The translations under genes were made by a program, and so were the position numbers. This document shows positions 1-8,827 of a stretch of DNA of 64,000 nucleotides, one piece after another. The notes beneath the pieces are model-generated. The model searched no databases. It saw nothing but the letters and a program-made list of their open reading frames with translations, and was not told the DNA's origin. Source of the DNA: Neoluteolibacter marinus (GTDB lineage Bacteria; Verrucomicrobiota; Verrucomicrobiia; Verrucomicrobiales; Akkermansiaceae). Position 1 is the stretch's first letter; every line of letters begins with the position of its first letter. Location of the stretch: the NCBI RefSeq assembly GCF_014904755.1, contig NZ_JACZFQ010000021.1, forward strand, positions 62,001 through 126,000. Direction: 5' to 3'.

Positions 1-2
1 TC

Positions 3-338
3 GACGTCCAAAGTGCCGGCTCCAAGCCCGCCGGCTACGTTCACCCGCTGGCGATCAAGGCGTTGGCAGAAATCGGGATCGACATCTCGGGCCATCACTC
101 GAAGCACATGGACGAGTTCCTCGCCGGCGAGGTGGAAACCGTGATCACGGTGTGCGGGAACGCCGACCAGGCCTGCCCCGCCTTCCCCGGCCAGATGAAC
201 CGGCACCACTGGGGCTTCGACGACCCGGCCCACGCCACCGGCACGGAGGACGAGCAATTCGCGGTCTTTCGCCGGGTCCGCGATGAAATCCGGCGGGTCT
301 TCGAGGCCTACGCCGCCGGCCGCCGCGACGCGAAGTAA
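3..338 (+). CDS. arsC: Arsenate reductase, low-MW phosphatase fold (partial, 5' end missing)
   Basis: The reading frame is open from the left edge, so the start and the N-terminal CX5R catalytic loop lie outside the window. What remains shows [13 protein letters not shown], then [16 protein letters not shown], then [17 protein letters not shown] and HHWGFDDPA. These are typical of thioredoxin-coupled ArsC, which reduces arsenate to arsenite for export. The Cys in [13 protein letters not shown] corresponds to the redox cysteine region of this family. The C-terminus, ending in a helix and GRRDAK, looks complete. No ars operon partner is visible downstream; the next gene is a nitrate reductase. 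A general low-molecular-weight tyrosine phosphatase is the alternative, but the HHWGFDDP motif favours ArsC. Confidence 0.85.
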   Translation, partial: DVQSAGSKPAGYVHPLAIKALAEIGIDISGHHSKHMDEFLAGEVETVITVCGNADQACPAFPGQMNRHHWGFDDPAHATGTEDEQFAVFRRVRDEIRRVFEAYAAGRRDAK

Positions 339-501
339 CGCCGCTTCAAGCGGTGGCGCCCGGTGGACGGGCGGACCGGCGGATGAGGCGGTTTCATGCG
401 GCGAATGACTCGACCGCTCGCCCGCTCCTTTCCTAAGTTCTGGAACTGCACGCCAGATGCTCGTTGGTGGAAGGCAACCACCGGCCCACTACCTTGCTTC
501 C

Positions 502-2715
502 ATGCTCGCCAAGTTCCTCAAACAGCACACCGGCCCGCTGACCGCGGACCTGGTGCAGGAGCCCGGACATTTCGGGCTCGGCAAAGTGCCGCGCCGCCTC
601 AAGCCCGCCTCCACCGTCACCTCGATCTGCGGCTACTGCGCGACCGGCTGCCAGCTGAAACTCCACCTCGACGAGCAGGGCCGGGCCGTCAACCTGAGCC
701 CGCAGGCCGGCTACCCGGTCAACCTCGGCATGGCCTGCCCCAAGGGCTGGCAGGCGCTCGATCCGCTCGATTCCCCGGACCGCGCGACCGTCCCGCTGCT
801 GCGTGATGAGTCCGGCACCCTGCAGGCCGTGACCTGGGCCGATGCCATGGGCGCGTTCACCGGCCGGCTGCAGGCGATCAAGGAGCAGCACGGCCGCGAG
901 TCGGTGGCATTCCTTTCGACCGGCCAGATCCCCTTCGAGGAAATGGCCTTCCTCGGCTGCCTCTTCAAGTTCGGCATGGGGTTCCTCCACGGCGATGCCA
1001 ACACCCGCCAGTGCATGGCCACCGCGGTCACCGCCTACAAGCAGTCGTTCGGCTTCGACGCGCCGCCCTATTCCTACGCGGACTTCGAGGAAAGCGACGT
1101 CATCGTCCTCGTCGGTTCCAACCTGTGCATCGCTCATCCGATCCTCTGGCAGCGGGTGATGCGGAACCGCCGCAATCCCGAGATCATTGTCATCGACCCC
1201 CGCGCGACGGAGACGGCCCAGGCCGCCACCCGCCATGTGAAGCTCCAACCGAAGGGCGACCTCGCGCTGCTCTACACCCTCGCCCACTGCATCATCCGCG
1301 ACGGCCGCACCGATGCCGCATCGATCGAGCGGACCGAGGGAATCGAGGAACTCACCGAGTTCCTCATGGACTACAGTCCCGCTGCGGTCGCCCCGGCGAC
1401 CGGTCTCAGCGTCGAGGAAATCGAAGCCCTCGCCCGCACCGTCTCGGAACCCGGCAAGCGCGTTTCCTGGTGGTGGACCATGGGCGTGAACCAGTCCTAC
1501 GAAGGGGTCCGGGTCGCCCAGGCGATGATCAACCTGGCCCTGATCACCGGCAACATCGGCAAGCCCGGCACCGGCGCGAATTCCATCACCGGCCAGTGCA
1601 ATGCGATGGGATCGCGGCTGTTTTCCAACACCACCTCCCTGGTCGGCGGACACGATTTCGCCAACACCGGCCACCGCGAGAAGGTCGCCACGGGGCTCGG
1701 CATCCCCTGCGATGCGATTCCCTCCGATCCGTCGCTTGCTTACGACGAGATCCTCGCTGCCGCGGAAGCGGGCCGGATCAAGGCGCTGTGGGTCATCGCC
1801 ACCAACCCGTTCCATTCGTGGATCGACAGCGGCAAGCTCGCCGCCCTGCGTGAAAACCTCGAATTCCTGGTGGTGCAGGACATGTACCGCACCACCGAGA
1901 CCGCCCTGGCGGCCGACCTGGTCCTGCCCGCCGCGGCCTGGGGCGAGAAGGAAGGTTGCTTCATCAACTCCGAACGCCGGATCGGCACCCTCAAGGCGGT
2001 GCGCCGCGCCCCCGGCGTGGCCCTCTCCGACTTCCGCATCTTCCGGCTGATCGCCGGGGCCTGGGGCTGCGGCGACCTGTTCGCCGGCTGGAAGGACCCG
2101 GAGTCCGCGTTCAAACTGCTGCGCGACCTGACCAGGGACCGTCCCTGCGACATCACCGGCATCGAGGGCTTCGAAATGATCGACCGCCTCGGTGGCATCC
2201 AGTGGCCCTATCCCGCCGGGAGCCCGACCGTGGAACCGGCCCTTGACACGGAGCGGAGGCTTTTCGAAGACGGAAACTACTACACGCCCAGTGGCAAGGC
2301 CAGGCTGCTCTTTTCTCCGCCGGCCCCGCTACCGGAAGCCCCCGACTCCACCTTCCCCTTCCTGCTGCTCACGGGACGGGGCACCAGCAGCCAATGGCAC
2401 ACCCAGAGCCGGACATCGAAGTCCGACATCCTGCGCAAGCTCTACCCGCACGATGCCTACATCGAGATCCATCCCGACGACGCCACCCGCCTCTCGCTCA
2501 AGGAGCACGACACCGTCACCGTCCGCTCGCGCCGCGGCGTGATGAATGCCGCCATCTACATCGCGCCGACCGTGCAGCCGGGACAGCTTTTCCTCCCGAT
2601 GCACTATCCCGAGGTGAACCGGCTCACCCATCCGTCGTTCGATCCCCACTCGCGCCAGCCGAACTACAAGGCCTGCGCGGTTTCCCTGACCAAGATCCGC
2701 CGATTTGCCGATTGA
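502..2715 (+). CDS. nasA: Assimilatory-type nitrate reductase, molybdopterin catalytic subunit
   Basis: Molybdenum bis-MGD oxidoreductase of 737 aa, predicted to reduce nitrate to nitrite in the cytoplasm. The N-terminal [4Fe-4S] site has Cys at residues 43, 46, 50 and 79 (CGYCATGC, then GMACPKG). The probable Mo-ligating Cys is residue 171 in the RQCM motif. The C-terminal molydopterin-dinucleotide-binding domain (from about residue 610) contains [17 protein letters not shown]. No Tat signal is seen, which fits a cytoplasmic NasA better than periplasmic NapA. I chose the ATG at 502; an in-frame ATG at 457 would add 15 unremarkable residues, and neither has a clear Shine-Dalgarno. The MOSC-domain gene follows closely and may serve cofactor delivery. 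A formate dehydrogenase alpha subunit is a less likely alternative. No nitrite reductase or nitrate transporter is visible here. Confidence 0.8.
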   Translation: MLAKFLKQHTGPLTADLVQEPGHFGLGKVPRRLKPASTVTSICGYCATGCQLKLHLDEQGRAVNLSPQAGYPVNLGMACPKGWQALDPLDSPDRATVPLLRDESGTLQAVTWADAMGAFTGRLQAIKEQHGRESVAFLSTGQIPFEEMAFLGCLFKFGMGFLHGDANTRQCMATAVTAYKQSFGFDAPPYSYADFEESDVIVLVGSNLCIAHPILWQRVMRNRRNPEIIVIDPRATETAQAATRHVKLQPKGDLALLYTLAHCIIRDGRTDAASIERTEGIEELTEFLMDYSPAAVAPATGLSVEEIEALARTVSEPGKRVSWWWTMGVNQSYEGVRVAQAMINLALITGNIGKPGTGANSITGQCNAMGSRLFSNTTSLVGGHDFANTGHREKVATGLGIPCDAIPSDPSLAYDEILAAAEAGRIKALWVIATNPFHSWIDSGKLAALRENLEFLVVQDMYRTTETALAADLVLPAAAWGEKEGCFINSERRIGTLKAVRRAPGVALSDFRIFRLIAGAWGCGDLFAGWKDPESAFKLLRDLTRDRPCDITGIEGFEMIDRLGGIQWPYPAGSPTVEPALDTERRLFEDGNYYTPSGKARLLFSPPAPLPEAPDSTFPFLLLTGRGTSSQWHTQSRTSKSDILRKLYPHDAYIEIHPDDATRLSLKEHDTVTVRSRRGVMNAAIYIAPTVQPGQLFLPMHYPEVNRLTHPSFDPHSRQPNYKACAVSLTKIRRFAD

Positions 2716-2746
2716 GGCGAACCGCTTGCCAGCCGAGGTTATCCCC

Positions 2747-3232
2747 ATGACCCGCGCCGTCATCCACGCCCTCTACACCTCGCCCGGGCATAACTACTTC
2801 GGCCACCATGGCCAGCCCTCCGGCGACCATCCGGTCGAGGAGCACGACTCGGTCGAACTCGTTGCCGGCAAGGGCATCCCGGGTGACCGCTTCTTCGGCT
2901 GGAAAGACGACTACAAGGGCCAGGTGACCCTGATCGACCGGGAGGTGATCGAGGCGGTCCGCGAGCACGCCGGAAACCCCGATCTTCCGGCCTCGGCCTT
3001 CCGGCGCAACGTGGTGACCTCCGGCATCGAGCTGAACCGGCTGGTCGGCCGTGCCTTCCGCCTCGGCGACACCTTGCTGGAAGGCACCCAGAAGTGCGCG
3101 CCCTGCTACTGGATGGACGAGGCCTGCGGCAAGCCCGGCACGGAGAAGCTGATGCACGACCGCGGCGGGCTCCGTTGCAAGATCCTCACCGGCGGCCGAC
3201 TCGGTCTCGGCGAGGTCGAGTTCGCGACCTAG
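2747..3232 (+). CDS. MOSC domain protein
   Basis: A 161-aa protein that is essentially one MOSC domain (the domain of molybdenum cofactor sulfurase and YiiM/YuaD-type proteins). It has GIPGDRFFGW near the N-terminus, the core LIDREVIEAV, FRRNVVTSGIELNRLVG, and KCAPCYWMDEACG, which holds the conserved cysteine region. The ATG at 2747 is chosen because GAGG lies 8 bases upstream; a longer in-frame start at 2705 would overlap the nitrate reductase. It follows the reductase by 31 bases on the same strand, suggesting co-transcription and a role in Moco handling, though the exact reaction is not known. Its stop codon overlaps the stop region of the convergent aminotransferase gene. Confidence 0.8.
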   Translation: MTRAVIHALYTSPGHNYFGHHGQPSGDHPVEEHDSVELVAGKGIPGDRFFGWKDDYKGQVTLIDREVIEAVREHAGNPDLPASAFRRNVVTSGIELNRLVGRAFRLGDTLLEGTQKCAPCYWMDEACGKPGTEKLMHDRGGLRCKILTGGRLGLGEVEFAT

Positions 3233-4347
3233 ACTTCGCCGCGGGCGATCCGGCACAGCAGCTCGGCACCTTCCTTCAGCTTGTCGTCCGGCACGGTGTA
3301 GCAAATCCGGAAATGGGTGTCCTTCTCGCTGAAAACATTCCCCGGGATGATCAGCAGGTTGTTCGCGATCGCCTTTTCAACGAAACTGCTCCCGGTGAAT
3401 CCGTCGGGCGCCTTGGCCCACAGGTAGAACGCCCCGTCCGGAGGTCCGAGTTCGAAGCATTCGGAGAGAATTCCCACCATCAGGTCGCGCTTCGCCCGGT
3501 AGGCGTCGATGTAGGGCTCCAGCACCACCTGCGGGCATGCCAGGGCCGCGAACTGGGTCACCGCCGGAGCACAGACAAAACTGTACTGCTGCACCTTCGT
3601 CATCGCCTGGATGACGTCCGCCGGGCCGCAGGCATACCCGAGCCGCCAGCCGGTCATCCCGAAGGCCTTCGAATGACCGCCGAGCATCAAGGTGTCCTCG
3701 TAAACCTCGGCCATCGAGACCATCTCGACGTAGGCGAACTTGCGGTAGATTTCGTCGCTGATCACCAGCAAGCCGTGCTTGCGGCAAACTGCAGCCACGC
3801 CCTCGAGCTCGCCCCGGGAAAGGATCCGCCCGGTCGGGTTGGCCGGTGAGTTCAACAGCAACACCTTCGTCCGCGGCGTGATCAACGCTTCCAGCTTGGC
3901 CGGGTCGATCCCGAACCCGGAGTCGTAGGTATCGAGGTAGACCGGCGTCCCGCCGAACAAGCGGACGAGGTGCTTGTACATCACGAAGTAGGGATCCGGG
4001 ATGATCACCTCGTCGCCGTCCTCGACCAAGGCGAGCAGCGCCAGGAACAGGCCGCCGCTCACGCCCGAGGTCACGAGAAGCTCATCCGCCCCCCATTCCC
4101 GGCCGGTGAATTCCTTTTCCTCGGCGATCAGCTGCTCGCGCAGCTCGGCGATCCCCTGCGTCGGCGTGTAGGTGTTCTTCCCGGCATCGATCGCCTCGTG
4201 GGCAGCCTTCTTCACTTCTTCCGGAACGTCGAAGTCCGGCTGGCCGATCGAGAGGTTGATCGGGTCCTTCAGCTTCTTCGCGAGGTCGAAGACCTTGCGG
4301 ATTCCGGAGGCATCGATGCGGCTGGTACGTTCGGCGAGTCGGCTCAT
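3229..4347 (-). CDS. Class I/II aminotransferase (aspartate aminotransferase-like)
   Basis: PLP-dependent fold-type I aminotransferase of 372 aa. The sequence shows the substrate/cofactor motif LSIGQPDFDVP, then PANPTGRILSR, SDEIYRKFAY and the PLP-lysine segment HSKAFGMTGWRLGYA with Lys227. The C-terminal GNVFSEKDTHFRICYT includes the carboxylate-binding Arg. Likely reaction: transfer of an amino group between aspartate (or a related amino acid) and 2-oxoglutarate; substrate specificity cannot be read from the sequence. It is transcribed towards the MOSC gene and the two ends overlap by four bases. Confidence 0.85.
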   Translation of the reverse strand: MSRLAERTSRIDASGIRKVFDLAKKLKDPINLSIGQPDFDVPEEVKKAAHEAIDAGKNTYTPTQGIAELREQLIAEEKEFTGREWGADELLVTSGVSGGLFLALLALVEDGDEVIIPDPYFVMYKHLVRLFGGTPVYLDTYDSGFGIDPAKLEALITPRTKVLLLNSPANPTGRILSRGELEGVAAVCRKHGLLVISDEIYRKFAYVEMVSMAEVYEDTLMLGGHSKAFGMTGWRLGYACGPADVIQAMTKVQQYSFVCAPAVTQFAALACPQVVLEPYIDAYRAKRDLMVGILSECFELGPPDGAFYLWAKAPDGFTGSSFVEKAIANNLLIIPGNVFSEKDTHFRICYTVPDDKLKEGAELLCRIARGEV

Positions 4348-4405
4348 GATCGTGTTTCCTGTTACGTGCCAATTGCCGCGGCGGATGGCGAGCGCGATTC
4401 CCGGC

Positions 4406-5938
4406 TCACCACTCGTCGTGGAGTTCCTGCTTCACCCGCCGGCGTTCGGCGCGATGCTGGATCTGGCGCTTCTGCTTCGGGGTGAGCTCCTCCCCCCGGT
4501 CCCGCCACGAACGGCCGGTGTCCCCGGCCATGATGCAGCCGAGCGGACGGATCTCGGCGACGATCTCCGCCAGCCCGAACTCGCGGATCTGCTCCCGCAC
4601 CCGGGCCGCATCCTTGTAGGCCAGGGGCGTTTCACTCAGATCGGGCTTGCCGCAATACCAGCGGACATCGATGCCCGCGGTGCTGCGCTCGATCGCATGC
4701 CGGCGGTCGGCCTCGTCGTGGAAGCGCTTGCGCATCGCGGTGCGGGAGAGATTCCGACCCGCCCCGTGGGGCGCGAAGGAAAGGAACTCCTCCCGGTCGC
4801 CGCCGAGGACCAGAAGCACCGGCTCCGCCATATTGAGGGGAATCAGCCCGAGCTGCGGCCGCCCGTCTCCATCCTTCCAGGCGGGTGTCGCGCCCTTGCC
4901 GTGGTACCAGGTGTCGCCTCGCTGCCACACGAAATTGTGCTCGTTGCCCACCTCCGCGAAGGAGCGTCCACCGATCCGCTCCAGGAAGCGGCGGTGGATC
5001 GCCCGGTGGTTCGCCTTGGTCCAGCGGGCGACATATTGCAGGGCATGCCAGTAGTCGCGGCCGGTGTCGGAGCGGGCATCGAGCCACGCCGCGGCCGCCG
5101 GGATGTGCCGGGCCGTGCGGGCGACGTGTTTCTCCGCCGCGATCTGCCCGCGCTTGTAAACGTGGGCACCGAGGCTGCGGGAACCGTGGTGGGTGACCAG
5201 CACCCGGTAGCGCTTCCTCGGGGACAAGCCGGCCGCCAACTCGGCGTGCCCGGTCAGGCGCAGCATCGCCAGCATCGCGTCGTCGACAGCCACCTCGCCG
5301 AGGTAGGCGAAATGGTTGCCGTCGCCCTGGTCGGCGATCTGCGTCCGGGCGTGGTCGCGCAGCCCGCTGAGGAAGCGGTTCTGCCAGACATCCTCGTCGA
5401 GGACCGGATCGTGGATCAGGTCATCCAGGTGCCGGTGCATCGGCCCGAAGCGGGTCGACGACATCAACGCGTCGAGCTCCTTCGCGACACTACTGCGCTC
5501 CTCGTAGAAGCTCGCGAACATCGAACAGCAGATGTCCGCCGAGTGGGCCGAGGGAATGATCGCGTTGTCCACCGCGATCGCCCCGCCGACCGGCGTCGCC
5601 GCGTGACCGGGCCCCACCGGACAGGCATCCGGCATGATCACCCCGCGGACGATCACCGGGGCCTTGAGCAGCTGGTGCATCTGCCGGCGCACCGCGTCGA
5701 CGTTGGCCCGCTCGTCCTTGGTCACCGGGACGATCGCCTCCGCCAGCGGCGCCGGTTTCTCGCGCATCACCGATTTCGGCGGCGGCGGACCAACGTCGCG
5801 CTTCAACAGCTTGAGGGCATATTTCGCATCACTGATGCCGCGGGACTCGTACTCCGAGACCTTGGCCAACAGCTCGCCGAAGAGCGGCCCCGGGTCGTAG
5901 CCGGCGTCGATCAGTTGTTGTTCCGTAAGCAGTTTCAT
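4406..5938 (-). CDS. rtcB: RtcB-family RNA ligase
   Basis: A 510-aa RtcB-like protein (3'-phosphate/5'-OH RNA ligase, Mn and GTP dependent). Motifs in order: HSADICCS (metal-binding Asp and Cys, usually YDINCG), QGDGNHFAYLG, THHGSRSLGAHV, NEHNFVWQRGDTWYHGKGA, and PHGAGRNLSR with His391, the residue guanylylated in characterised RtcB. All metal and guanylate ligands appear to be kept, but the motifs are divergent from textbook RtcB. The ATG at 5938 overlaps the TGA of the upstream GNAT gene (ATGA), so translation is probably coupled. It is the last gene of a set with three GNATs. RNA repair or tRNA maturation is the family role; no archease or RtcA gene lies next to it. Confidence 0.85.
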   Translation of the reverse strand: MKLLTEQQLIDAGYDPGPLFGELLAKVSEYESRGISDAKYALKLLKRDVGPPPPKSVMREKPAPLAEAIVPVTKDERANVDAVRRQMHQLLKAPVIVRGVIMPDACPVGPGHAATPVGGAIAVDNAIIPSAHSADICCSMFASFYEERSSVAKELDALMSSTRFGPMHRHLDDLIHDPVLDEDVWQNRFLSGLRDHARTQIADQGDGNHFAYLGEVAVDDAMLAMLRLTGHAELAAGLSPRKRYRVLVTHHGSRSLGAHVYKRGQIAAEKHVARTARHIPAAAAWLDARSDTGRDYWHALQYVARWTKANHRAIHRRFLERIGGRSFAEVGNEHNFVWQRGDTWYHGKGATPAWKDGDGRPQLGLIPLNMAEPVLLVLGGDREEFLSFAPHGAGRNLSRTAMRKRFHDEADRRHAIERSTAGIDVRWYCGKPDLSETPLAYKDAARVREQIREFGLAEIVAEIRPLGCIMAGDTGRSWRDRGEELTPKQKRQIQHRAERRRVKQELHDEW

Positions 5939-6495
5939 GGTCGGGAAAAGGCAGTGAGGTTCGCCCGCCATTCCGCGGCAGTGATGCCGTAGCAAACCCT
6001 GTCGTAGACCTGGTCGCCACGCTTGCAAGAGAGGACCTGGACGCCCTGGTACAGGAGTCCCGCCTTCTGCATCACCCGTCCTGAGGCGGGGTTATGGGCG
6101 AAGTGGTAGGAACTGAAGTAGCGCAGGCGAAGCTGGTTGAAACCGTGGCGGATGACCCGGTGCAGGGCCTCGGTGGCGTAGCCGTTGCCCCAGTGCGGAA
6201 CGCCGATCCAGTAGCCCAGCATCACGTCCCGGGCATCGTCGACGATCGAGATCGCCCCGACGAGTTCACCGGTGGAACGCAGGCAGATCACCCAGGTCGA
6301 TTTCTTCCCGTCCCGCTGCGCCTGGCAGCATGCCTCGATCCACTCCAGTGCCCCGCCTGCCGGATAGGGATGAGGAATGAGCGCGGTCATCTCCGCGACG
6401 CGGCGATCGCTGACAAAGCCTTCGATCGCCCCGGCGTCCGCAGGAACGGGAGGGCGCAGGATCAGCCGGTTGGTTTTCAAAGTCATCGGTTTCAT
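5935..6495 (-). CDS. GNAT acetyltransferase 3 of 3 (RimJ/RimL type)
   Basis: 186 aa, acetyl-CoA-dependent N-acetyltransferase of the RimJ/RimL-like group. Seen: TNRLILRPPVPADAGAIEGF at the N-terminus, GYWIGVPHWGNGYATEAL (acetyl-CoA pyrophosphate-binding loop) and HNPASGRVMQKAGL. The start ATG at 6495 overlaps the stop of the preceding GNAT (ATGA), and its own stop overlaps the start of rtcB in the same way. A second in-frame ATG at 6486 is possible. Substrate unknown; relatives acetylate ribosomal protein N-termini or small molecules. Confidence 0.85.
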   Translation of the reverse strand: MKPMTLKTNRLILRPPVPADAGAIEGFVSDRRVAEMTALIPHPYPAGGALEWIEACCQAQRDGKKSTWVICLRSTGELVGAISIVDDARDVMLGYWIGVPHWGNGYATEALHRVIRHGFNQLRLRYFSSYHFAHNPASGRVMQKAGLLYQGVQVLSCKRGDQVYDRVCYGITAAEWRANLTAFSRP

Positions 6496-7046
6496 GCCGA
6501 GAGTCTTGAGGATTGGAGGGCACGCCATTCCGCGGCGTCGATGTGGAGCGAGAAGCCGGCAACCATGCCCTCGCCGTCGCGGTGAGGGAGCTCCACCGCC
6601 GTCGCGTGCGACATGCCGGCTTTCGCCATCACCCGGCCGGATGCCGGATTGATGAGCAGGTGGTTGGCCTCGATGCGGGCCAGCCCGCGATCCTCGAAGC
6701 CGAAGCGCAGGAGCGCCGAAAGCGCCTCCGGGGCATAGCCGCGCCCCCACACCCGAGGGCTGTACCAATAGCCAGCGCTGGCGTGGCCGGCGGTCTCTGT
6801 CAAGCGGAGGCCGGCCGCCCCGATGAAGGCGCCGTCGTGTCGCGTGAATACCGCGAAACCTCCGATCCCGTTGGTTTCCCAGTTTTCCCGGGCGCGCCCG
6901 ATCCACTCCTGCGCGTGGTTGGGCAGGTAGGGATGGGGCACCAGGGTCATTTCAGCGATCCGCCAGTCCGAGGCCACCGCCACGATGGCGTCGATGTCCT
7001 CTTCTGCGGGTGGTTTCAAGATCAGGCGATCCGTGGTCAGTTTCAT
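6492..7046 (-). CDS. GNAT acetyltransferase 2 of 3 (RimJ/RimL type)
   Basis: 184 aa. Motifs: TTDRLILKPPAEEDIDAI, GYWYSPRVWGRGYAPEALS (acetyl-CoA-binding loop) and NPASGRVMAKAGM, followed by a short C-terminal strand (HIDAAEWRAL). It starts six bases after the stop of GNAT 1 and overlaps GNAT 3 by ATGA. The three neighbours share the same architecture and short motifs, pointing to tandem duplication followed by divergence. Substrate unknown. Confidence 0.85.
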   Translation of the reverse strand: MKLTTDRLILKPPAEEDIDAIVAVASDWRIAEMTLVPHPYLPNHAQEWIGRARENWETNGIGGFAVFTRHDGAFIGAAGLRLTETAGHASAGYWYSPRVWGRGYAPEALSALLRFGFEDRGLARIEANHLLINPASGRVMAKAGMSHATAVELPHRDGEGMVAGFSLHIDAAEWRALQSSRLSA

Positions 7047-7052
7047 GGTGAG

Positions 7053-7613
7053 TCAGGTTTTGCGCGCATGCCATTCGTCGGCGAACAGCCCGTAGTTGAC
7101 GCGCTCGTAGTGGATGCCGGCGCGGGTGATCCCGCCTTCGACGATGTTCTCGAACTTCATGCCGGCCTTCGTCATGACCCGGCCCGAGGCCGGATTTCCG
7201 GCCATGTGACCGGCGGTGATGTAGAGCAAGCCGAGCTCCCCGAACCCGTGGTCCAGGATCCGGCGCAGGGCCTCGGTCATGAAGCCCTTGCGCCAGAACT
7301 TGACGCCGAGCCAATAGCCGGCTTCGGCACTGCAGCGGTCCTCGCGGACCTCCAGGCTGATAACACCGATCATTCCGGGATCGGCCTTCCTCTCGATCGC
7401 GAAGGTATGGTTCGAACGATTGGCACGCCCGGCAGTCACTTCCGCCAGCCACTGGTGGGCATGACTGGCGAAATAGGGATGCGGCATCACGCTGGTCTTC
7501 AAGGCGACCCTCGGGTCGCCGGCGTGCCGGACAATGGCGGGTATATCCGCCGCCTCCGGTTGGCGCAGGATCAGGCGTTCAGTTTCGAGGGCGGTCGGGG
7601 CGATGGTCTTCAT
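7053..7613 (-). CDS. GNAT acetyltransferase 1 of 3 (RimJ/RimL type)
   Basis: 186 aa, the first of the three GNATs in transcription order. Motifs: LETERLILRQPEAADIPAI, GYWLGVKFWRKGFMTEALR (acetyl-CoA-binding loop) and GNPASGRVMTKAGMKFE. The C-terminus YGLFADEWHARKT is close to the YGITAAEWRA end of GNAT 3. It is the likely head of the GNAT-GNAT-GNAT-rtcB transcription unit, though the slipin gene lies upstream on the same strand with about 150 bases between. Confidence 0.85.
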   Translation of the reverse strand: MKTIAPTALETERLILRQPEAADIPAIVRHAGDPRVALKTSVMPHPYFASHAHQWLAEVTAGRANRSNHTFAIERKADPGMIGVISLEVREDRCSAEAGYWLGVKFWRKGFMTEALRRILDHGFGELGLLYITAGHMAGNPASGRVMTKAGMKFENIVEGGITRAGIHYERVNYGLFADEWHARKT

Positions 7614-7635
7614 TGGTTTGTTAGAGAGAGATTTT

Positions 7636-7719
7636 TCAAGGATCGGTGAGTTCGAGCCAAACGAAGCGCAGCGCGAAGCCGGCGGTCAGGATGGCGAGGA
7701 TGAGGGTCACGGTGTCCAT
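7636..7719 (-). CDS. Possible 27-aa single-span membrane peptide
   Basis: A short ORF reading MDTVTLILAILTAGFALRF and ending in WLELTDP. It is one hydrophobic helix with an acidic tail, in the gap between slipin and GNAT 1, same strand. The hydrophobic run followed by R and W at the membrane edge is what a small membrane protein would look like. There is no good Shine-Dalgarno, and a random ORF of this length is quite possible. It could be a small partner of the slipin or nothing at all. Confidence 0.35.
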   Translation of the reverse strand: MDTVTLILAILTAGFALRFVWLELTDP

Positions 7720-7763
7720 GGCGGGAAATCGGGGGAGGAGGCGGACGCCCCCTCCCCCGGGGG

Positions 7764-8516
7764 TTACTTCTTGAGGAAATCCAGCCACTGCCCGGCAGTG
7801 CCGAGAGCGAGGGGCTGGGAGATTCCCCCGTCGGCCTTTTCAAGCGTCTGGAGGAACTTGAGCTGGAGCAGCGCGGGATGGGTCTCGAAGACCCGGGCCG
7901 CGTTCGCTAGAGTCCGGATCGCGGCGGCCTCGGCCCTGGCTTTCTCGAGGGCGATCAGCGACTGCTGCCGGACGGTGAGGGCTTCGGTGAAGACCCTCCG
8001 GAGATCGCCTCCGATCATCAGGTCCTTCACCGCAAGTCCGTTGACCGCAAGGCCAAGGCCCCCGGCAAAGGGAGCGACCCGGGCAATCAGCTCCGCCGAC
8101 AGATCGTTCGAGCGGTCGAGCACCGCATCGAGCGCCAGTCCACCGATCACATCCCGCAGGGCGACCTGGACGGCCCCGTAGAGGGTCGCCACCGGATTCG
8201 CGGCGGCACCGACATACAGGGCGGGATCAGCGATGTGGTACTCGAGCACCGCGCTGACCTTCAACCCGGCCTTGTCGGCGGTGAGGAACTCCTGGCCGAC
8301 GACCTGGATCTCCGTCCGGCGGAGGTCGAAGTGTTCGACCTCGTATCCGGATCCGAAGATCCGGTGCCGGCCGGGGCCAAGCGACCGGCAGAGCTTGCCA
8401 TGCCGGGAGAGCAAGGCGGCCTGATGCTGGCGGACGATCACGGTTGTGACCCAACGTGCCCAGGCAAGCGACGCGAGGAACGCGAGGATCGAGAAGAGGA
8501 TGAGGTAAAGTATCAT
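7764..8516 (-). CDS. Slipin/stomatin-like SPFH (band 7) protein
   Basis: 250 aa. An N-terminal membrane helix (ILYLILFSILAFLASLAWA) is followed by an SPFH domain: LGPGRHRIFG, VEHFDLRRTEIQVVGQEFLT, VSAVLEYHIADPALYV, VQVALRDVIGGLALD and GLAVNGLAVKDLMIGGDL. An Ala-rich helix (ALEKARAEAAAIRTLANAA) then runs to the C-terminus. The family scaffolds membrane microdomains. Paired NfeD-type proteases often accompany slipins, but none is seen here. The ATG at 8516 is chosen because it begins directly with the membrane helix; longer in-frame extensions give low-complexity sequence. Confidence 0.85.
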   Translation of the reverse strand: MILYLILFSILAFLASLAWARWVTTVIVRQHQAALLSRHGKLCRSLGPGRHRIFGSGYEVEHFDLRRTEIQVVGQEFLTADKAGLKVSAVLEYHIADPALYVGAAANPVATLYGAVQVALRDVIGGLALDAVLDRSNDLSAELIARVAPFAGGLGLAVNGLAVKDLMIGGDLRRVFTEALTVRQQSLIALEKARAEAAAIRTLANAARVFETHPALLQLKFLQTLEKADGGISQPLALGTAGQWLDFLKK

Positions 8517-8690
8517 GAGATTGAATGGTGGGTGGTGGTCACCGGAGTTGGGCGGGAGAATCCCCGCCCCACCGATCCCGGGCGGGAGGGTCCGCATCGA
8601 TCCGCTGCCGTGGGCGGCGGCTCGAGGGGCGGCCCTCGCAGGGCCCGTTTGCGGTTGCTTCACGGGGAAGCCGGGGCGGGGATTTCCGTT

Positions 8691-8762
8691 AGGTTCAGGC
8701 GGGATTTGAACCCGCTACCGATCGATTTTCAGTCGACTGCTCTACCAATGAGCTACTGGGGT
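8691..8762 (-). tRNA. tRNA-Phe (GAA)-like gene with a poorly paired acceptor stem
   Basis: On the minus strand the D arm (GCTC-ATTGGTA-GAGC), anticodon arm (loop CTGAAAA, anticodon GAA, stem GTCGA/TCGAT) and T arm (GCGGG-TTCAAAT-CCCGC) are all well formed. The 7-base acceptor strands ACCCCAG and CTGAACC pair only at the inner three positions. No CCA is encoded. It may be a decayed tRNA-Phe copy, or a gene whose acceptor needs another alignment. The core identity as tRNA-Phe is clear; functionality is not. Confidence 0.6.
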
Positions 8763-8827
8763 GAATCGACCTGCCGGTCCGATGTGCGGGACCTGTCCGG
8801 GAAGACCCTTCGAGGCCGCATGGATGG

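Noticed and set aside
4172-5992. 606-codon plus-strand frame
   Set aside because: Antisense shadow of rtcB and the start of the aminotransferase gene.
8631-8645. GGCCCT-CGC-AGGGCC hairpin upstream of slipin
   Set aside because: Six base pairs with no T-run on either strand; no evidence of function.
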